The notes below the pieces were generated by a model. It ran no database searches. It saw only the letters and a program-made list of their open reading frames with translations, and was not told the origin of the DNA. Source: Larix kaempferi (Eukaryota; Streptophyta; Pinopsida; Pinales; Pinaceae). From it: a stretch of 64,000 bases of DNA. Positions 58,422 through 64,000 of this stretch are shown here, one piece after another. The stretch lies in assembly GCA_027924585.1 (NCBI GenBank), contig BSBM01000486.1, forward strand, positions 44,634,501-44,698,500, written 5' to 3'. Numbering within the stretch: the first letter of the stretch is position 1; each line of letters opens with the position of its first letter. Made by a program: the position numbers and the translations under genes.

Positions 58422-61400
58422 CCCGGCAGAAGTTTGGGGTAGCAGAGCTCGGTCAGACCTCTTGGCTGATTATTTCACTCACAAGTTGGTCACAAATAAT
58501 CTACTAGACATTGAGCCCTCTCTACTTAAGCCTACTTGGAGGAATAACAGAACTGGAGAAAACAAAGTTGAGAATCGCTTGGATCGATTTTTGGTGTTTG
58601 ACTCTTTGGTAGATAGAAACTACCTATTAAGGCAGTGGGTAGGCTCGGGGGGATCATCTGACCACTTCCCTATTTTTCTAGAAATCCATGATGGACCTTC
58701 TAAACCAATCGGGCCGCTTAAGTTCAATAAGATCTGGTTAAAAGATGAGACCTTCATTGACCTTGTTGGCTCCCTTTGGGTACCTTTTAATCCTAGGGAT
58801 GCCCTCTCTACCTCTCATCAATTCTCTGCTAATATCAAAAGAATTAAAGGGCCATTTAAGGTATGGGCTTATGAAAAGCATAGTAGAGATGATAGAGATT
58901 TGAAGTCGATTGAACTAGAGTTGCAGTCCTTATATGATTCTGGTTCCGGGGGCCTAGGATCTATGGAAGAAAAAGCACATCTGGTATCACTGGAAGGTAG
59001 GAGGAACATGCTGTTACTGGAAAAAGAGGAAACATGGCGTTTGAAAAGCAGGGCGGTATGGCTAACAGCTGGCGATGAGAACACAAAATTCTTTCATGCA
59101 TATGCAAAAGGAAGAAAGGTGTCTAATACCATTTGGAGCCTAGAGGACTCAATGGGGGATACCCAGACCTCTTTTGATAGTATGGTAGGGGTGGGGGTAA
59201 ATCACTTCCAAACACTTTTTAAAGCCCCTGCACAAGCTAACATTGTGGAAATAGTCAGAATGGCACAACTTTTTCCCCGGTTTGTGGAAGAGGAAGATAA
59301 TCACTCCTTGATGGCAATTGTCACAGAAGAAGAGCTGAAGGGAGTCCTACAGAGCTTTCAGAAAGACAAAAGTCCGGGACCGGATGGATGGACTGTTGAA
59401 TTTCTCTTGGCACTTTTTGAGCTTATTGGGAATGATCTCTTGCAGATGGTTGAAGATACAAGAATCTTTGGGCGGATTCTAGCTGCCTTAAACTCTACCT
59501 TTATTGCCCTAATACCTAAAATTGACAACTCTTCCTCTTTAAGTGATTTCAGACCCATCTCTTTGTGCAACTGTGTATATAAGGAGGTGTCCAAAATTAT
59601 TGCTAGGTGGCTTCAAATTATTTTGTCCAAGCATATCTCCGCGGAACAATTTGGGTTTCTGGAAGGGCGACAAATCCATGAGGCTATTGGAGTAGCACAA
59701 GAGGGCATTCATAGTATGAAATCAAGGAAAATCAAAGGAGCTATAATCAAGATTGATTTGTCAAAAGCATATGACAAGGTGAGTTGGTTGTATATTCATT
59801 TACTTCTTACACATCTGGGCTTTGCTGTGGACTTTATTAGGTGGATTATGAGCTGTATTTCTACGGTCTCATTTGCGGTTCTCATTAATGGAGCAGCCTC
59901 TCCCTTCTTTCGATCGGAAAGAGGTCTGCGTCAGGGTTGTCCATTATCACCTTTAATTTTCCTGTTGGTAGCAGAGGGGTTAAGTAAGGCATTGAAAAAA
60001 GCTTGTAGGGATAGCACCCTCCAGGGTATTCAAGTGGCTCTGGACTTATTTATATCACATCTACTTTTCGTGGATGATATCCTCATTTTCTGTTCTGGAT
60101 CGATTGGGGACATTGAAACAATCCATGACATCTTCCAACTCTTCTCTCAAGCTACTGGTATGGAGATAAATGACAGGAAATCCACTTTATCGACTCACTT
60201 GCTTAGGGAATTTGAGATCATGGCTATATGAAGTATCTTCCCTTATACATTATTATGCCTTGAAGATGGTTTCTACTACCTTGGGTTCCACTTAAAACCA
60301 AATGCATATACAAAACAATATTGGAACTGGCTTATTTAAAAAATTCACAAGCGGTTGAAGGTATGGAGCCACAAGTGGCTTTCGAGAGCAGGAAGACTGG
60401 TCCTGGTGAAATCAGTTTTAGAGGCCATTCCGGTGTATTGGATGTCCCTCTCTTGGATCCCCAAAGGGATGTTGGAAAAAGCTCAAAAATTATGCTTTCG
60501 TTTTCTTTGGAGCGGTAAAGGAGACTTTGTTTCCCCATGGGTTCAATGGCAGAGAATTGCTATCCCTAAGGCCTTAGGGGGTTGGGGTCTGAAAAACATT
60601 CATCTTTTCTCAAAAGCCCTGGCAACTAAAGGGGTTTGGAGACTGATAAAATCCGATAGCCTATGGACAAGAGTTGTCATATAGAAATACATTGCCCCTG
60701 CATCAGTTATGGACTGGGTTCGGAATCCGATTAAGTCTCACCGTCGTGGTTCTGTTATCTGGAAAGCTGTAACAAAATCTTTTTTGTGGTTGGAGACCTT
60801 CTAGCTTGGAATATTGGGAATGGATAGGATCTTCGAGTTGGGGAAGATCCCTGGTTTAGGAGCGAAGGTAGACACATTTTATCAGATGGACTAATTACAT
60901 CCCTCTGGGAAATAGGTATAACTTACCTATCCCAACTTGCTTTTCAAGATATGGTCCACCCATGGAATCAATCATCGATAGATGCAAACACACTGGAACT
61001 TTCTGTGGAGGAACGGGATGAATTGAGAACTTATTACAGCGCACTCATACGTTCTCAAATTCACATTCACGATAGGGAGGACTGTTTGGTATGGGAAGGG
61101 GCTCCAAATGGGGTGTTCTCACCAAAGAATGGATACATCAGCTTGAGTCATTTCATAAATCCACGGTGAATTGGCTTGGTGGTGGAATCCAATCTGGAAG
61201 CTAAACTGCCCTATGAAACACCATTTATTCATGTGGAATGTCCTTGAAAATTCCATTCCTACCTAGGATTTTTTACAGAGAAAGAACAGGGTTGGGCCGG
61301 GGTGGTGCATATTGTGCAAAGCAAACGAGGAAACCCGTCTTCACTTATTTCTCCAATGTCCATACACGGTGCAGGTATGGGCAGAATGCTCCAGAATTTC

Positions 61401-62145
61401 AAATGTTCAGTTTAATTGGGAAGGGAATACATTGCTACTGGCTTGGTCATAGTGGTGTATGGATCCAATCGGCATCTCCTTCAGAGCCCTTCCTCTAATG
61501 GTGGCCTGGGGGATTTGGCTGGCACGGAATGGCATGATTTTCAATGAAAAAACCTGTACACCGGCGGTCTCAGCCATACAAATATGTGACTTCATAAAGG
61601 CCTACCCACAACATATCAAAGTCGCGAACCAAAGAACTGTTCTTGATCTTGACATCGACCACTCGATTCCATGGGGTTTCTACGATGGCTCTGCTTAGGA
61701 GAACATTTGTTGGGGTGGGGTTGTTCTACATCTTTCTTTAACCCACTCTTATCATCTTTTTTGGGGTCTGGGGGAGGGTGGGAACAATTTTGCTGAACTC
61801 ATGAGCCTAAAGCTTCTTCTCATTTTCGCCATGGAGACTAGTTGTCAACAGTTAAATGTGTATAGAGATTCTATGAATGCCACAAATTGGACACTTGGCA
61901 CTCAACAATGCAGAGACCTTAGACTTGCAAACATACTTCAGGACATTCTAGAACTAAAGCTTTCATTTTTACACTTTTCTTGCATACATGTTTTCAGGGA
62001 GAATAACAAGGAGGGGGACAAGGCTTCTAAGATTGGCAGGGACCTGGCAATGGGGATGTGGAAAGTAAAAGAATACCGTGATGGGACTCTATATGAGTAC
62101 TATCATAGACCTTTTGTTGATGAATTGGCATTCCATGAACAGTAG
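58422..62145 (+). pseudogene. LINE2 ORF2, 3' part: reverse transcriptase and RNase H
   Basis: About 600 codons (to 60,231) are open: the end of the endonuclease (GSGGSSDHFPIFLE), then RT with FRPISLCN, SKAYDKVSW (59,758-59,787), RQGCPLSPLIF and FVDDI (60,067-60,081). After a frameshift near 60,215 the protein continues through LKVWSHKWLSRAGRLVLVKS, WVQWQRIAIPKALGGWGL and GAPNGVFSPKNGY. It ends in RNase H (PWGFYDGSA with a TAG after it, NNFAELMSLKLLL, VYRDSMNATNW, HVFRENNKEGDKASK), stopping at 62,143-62,145. The 3' half carries several stops and frameshifts; the RT core is intact. Confidence 0.93.
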
Positions 62146-62462
62146 TGACGATACTAAAAATTTTGGAACAGATTTTTTTTTTTTTGTGACGACAGTTTGA
62201 AGACTTATTATTACTCTTTAAAGTCTCTTTTTGGTAAATAAGGAGGCTCGGGGAGCCACCAGACTTAATTTTTTTCTGTTTTTCTGTTGTGGCCTTATAA
62301 TTGGTGATGATGAACACACCTGACTGATGTACTGAAGATCTTACTCTTTATTGTACTGTTTGTCCTTCAATGGATACCTACATGCATATTTGCATATACA
62401 TAATGTAATTTTGTTCACCTCTGCTGAAATAAAATTACGCTTTTTTTATAGGAAAAAAAAAA
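62146..62462 (+). other. LINE2 3' UTR and poly-A tail
   Basis: Contains a T11-13 run at about 62,169 and ends GAAATAAAATTACGCTTTTT, a short spacer and A10, matching the LINE1 3' end. Confidence 0.8.
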
Positions 62463-62475
62463 GAAATAATATATA

Positions 62476-62709
62476 TTAAATTAAAATCGTAATCATCCAC
62501 TCGGGCTTTCCACTCCTAGTGAAGTTGGTCCAGAGCCCCAACACCACTAGGATTATCAACTTCTGCAATGTGTCTGTTGCTATGAACTTGAAGTTCATAG
62601 TGTATGGGTCGTTGGTGGAGATGAAATGGAAGGAGAGCAACGACACCGCAAATATGGAAATGAAGTCGTTCATCCTCGAGCACTGATCCACCCTAGTATT
62701 CCACACCAT
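62476..62709 (-). pseudogene. PIN auxin efflux carrier fragment (N-terminal transmembrane domain)
   Basis: The 78-codon minus-strand frame reads [20 protein letters not shown], then [40 protein letters not shown] and GKPEWMITI. This is the conserved early membrane domain of PIN-FORMED auxin efflux carriers (second and third helices). Intact PINs are roughly 600 residues with two five-helix domains around a hydrophilic loop; here homology stops after EWMITI, 14 bp before the LINE2 poly-A, and the upstream start is not recognisable. Some conserved residues differ (DQCSGIN reads DQCSRMN, FAVPLLS reads FAVSLLS). It is a gene fragment, either captured or the relic of a gene; it cannot encode a transporter. 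Confidence 0.8.
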
Positions 62710-62904
62710 TCATATATACAAGGCAATGCGATGTCATTTACAACTTAGGAACATAGGTTCCATAGGCATCGATGCTCTAAAGCACCAAGAATATGTCGAG
62801 AGTGCCATCCACTAGAAGCAAGAGACCCATCTATTTCAAGTAATTAGTGATCGACACCTACGGTCGAGCACATTGGGACTACACTTGAGTCATGTGTTAC
62901 TCGG

Positions 62905-63030
62905 GACTTTGTGACCTTGGAGGCATCAAAGTGACTAGAGGATACTTCATGGAGGCATCAAATTGATTGCAGGATACTTACTCTGGACTTTGTGACCTTG
63001 GAGGCATCAAACAAACTGCAGGATACTTGG
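62905..63030. repeat. Short direct repeats around GACTTTGTGACCTTGGAGGC
   Basis: GGACTTTGTGACCTTGGAGG-CATCAAA occurs at about 62,908 and 62,985, with a third partial copy (TGGAGGCATCAAATTGATTG) at 62,951. Each is followed by CTGCAGGATACTT or a variant. Non-coding. Confidence 0.85.
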
Positions 63031-63590
63031 AGACAACAACGAGGAGGCAGAAATCAACTCCTGGACACATTCTATTAAAAAACCACCGCAAAGTTTGGAA
63101 AATCAGTCCACAAAGGAATAAGACACAAAATTTATCTCCACAAAGGTAGCAACTACCCACGATGAAAATTGTTTTTACAAGGTAAATAGAACAGATTATG
63201 CCCTGGATACAATTATGTGTTTTGGCCACCATAAAATCGATTTTTTAGTGTAAATACAATTCATAAATAATGCCACAAAAAACCTCCATTTTTCCGCACA
63301 AAGGATTTATAAACATTGAAAAAAAATCAATTTTATAGAAAATATTACTCATGGTATCTCAGGGATGTGCTCAGGTAAGTTCTTGTCAGTAGAATTGGTA
63401 GTCGTCAAAAGAGGGCAAATAATTACATTGAATAGGGTAAACAATTGCCCATGACATCCTGGTATTTATCAAATTAGGCAGCAACCATTTGCAAATCAAA
63501 CTAAGGCTTTGTCCCAAATATTACCAAGTAAATCAGTTGTCAAGCCAATACCCTTATCACCTTTAGCGCTCAGACCTTCTGAGCATTCAC
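63031..63590. other. No gene recognised
   Basis: AT-rich; the 84-codon frame at 62,978-63,232 (minus) matches nothing I know and overlaps the direct repeats. Confidence 0.5.
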
Positions 63591-63820
63591 AATTATATCA
63601 ACGTTACGCCTTATGACCTACATCGCGGATACCATCAAACTAATTATGACACCCATCGCCATCGGAACAATCACAATTATAGCATCGATGCTTATGACTT
63701 ATGTTATCGTGTATACCATCAAAATACTAGAAATTATAGCGTTGATGCTTATGACTTATATCACTGTGTATACCATCGGAGCACTATAAGTTATAGCATC
63801 GATGCTTGTAACTTGTGCTC
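63591..63820. repeat. 57-bp tandem repeat, about three to four units
   Basis: Units at 63,677-63,733 and 63,734-63,790 are clear (TTATAGCATCGATGCTTATG, ACTTAT, GTGTATACCATC), a partial unit follows from 63,791, and a more diverged one precedes at about 63,591-63,676 with extra sequence. 63,821-64,000 shows nothing further. Confidence 0.85.
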
Positions 63821-64000
63821 TAAGTATTGTCTCCTAATTACCTACCTTTTTCAGAACGTATTTGTTATGTCGCTGTTGTTCAATCGAACCATTATGTCTT
63901 ATGCCTTTGCGGATTGCTTTTTCACCATTCCAAGCCTACCTTTTCTGTGGGAGAATTATTTGTTATCCGCCCATGGTTTAATCGGAGCCTTATATTTTAT

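Larger units (their letters stand above)
45223..62462 (+). mobile_element. LINE2: L1-type LINE split by Gypsy-E
   Basis: ORF1 45,484-47,469, ORF2 47,470-47,897 continuing at 58,422-62,145, 3' UTR and poly-A to 62,462. The 3' tail GAAATAAAATTACGCTTTTT parallels that of LINE1. Net length is about 6.7 kb, equal to LINE1, so it is near full length. The 5' boundary is approximate: AT-rich DNA gives way to GC-richer sequence near 45,223, and no convincing target duplication could be matched. Confidence 0.88.

Noticed and set aside
62978-63232. 84-codon cysteine-rich minus-strand frame
   Set aside because: Partly made of the direct repeats at 62,905-63,030; no recognisable motif.

Overview
The window is plant nuclear DNA made almost entirely of transposable elements. 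The signs are Ty1/copia elements primed by initiator-Met tRNA, Ty3/gypsy-type LTR elements, L1-type LINEs with 16-bp target duplications, long AT-rich intergenic DNA, and a short fragment of a PIN auxin efflux carrier. I see no intact host gene. A large, repeat-rich seed-plant genome (a conifer or other gymnosperm is my guess) fits, but the sequence does not prove it. Labels such as Gypsy-A and Copia-C are mine and are used only here.

Layout. 1-2,640: remains of two copia elements on the minus strand (an RNase H end; a gag with its primer site and LTR) around a 105-bp repeat present three times. 2,641-10,590: AT-rich DNA with a clean solo LTR (4,623-6,153, target duplication ACCCA), a second probable LTR (7,607-8,364), (CT)n and (GA)n microsatellites and a 283-bp tandem duplication.

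10,600-43,007: one old gypsy-like element on the minus strand (Gypsy-A), filled with later insertions. Its 3' LTR contains Copia-B (11,101-24,075), which in turn contains Copia-C (15,208-20,473). Its interior contains Copia-D (28,038-33,723), and its 5' LTR contains a LINE (LINE1, 35,825-42,503). The two Gypsy-A LTRs act as each other's empty site, so the Copia-B and LINE1 insertion points can be read to the base. With insertions removed, Gypsy-A is about 7 kb, with LTRs of about 2 kb and a 3.1-kb interior whose protein I do not recognise. Copia-C is the only element with a long uninterrupted polyprotein (1,268 codons, gag to RNase H).

43,008-45,222: AT-rich spacer with a fold-back repeat and a perfect 67-bp tandem duplication. 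45,223-62,462: a second, plus-strand LINE (LINE2) of the same family as LINE1. It is split inside its endonuclease domain by a young 10.5-kb gypsy-type element (Gypsy-E, 47,898-58,416; LTRs differ at 5 of 716 positions; target duplication CTTGG). Gypsy-E encodes gag, zinc knuckles and an aspartic protease but no polymerase or integrase. It also carries two tandem-repeat arrays (149-bp and 33-bp units). 62,476-62,709: PIN fragment on the minus strand. The rest to 64,000 is repeat-rich DNA without a recognisable gene.

How the parts relate. Most elements here cannot move on their own: Copia-B, Copia-D and both LINEs are broken by stops and frameshifts, and Gypsy-A and Gypsy-E lack polymerase. 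Copia-C comes closest to autonomy, but an in-frame TAG precedes the usual C-terminal NPADM motif. Premature stops are mostly explained by C-to-T changes (often CAG to TAG), as expected for methylated, silenced plant repeats. Relative ages follow from nesting: Gypsy-A is older than Copia-B, which is older than Copia-C; LINE2 is older than Gypsy-E.
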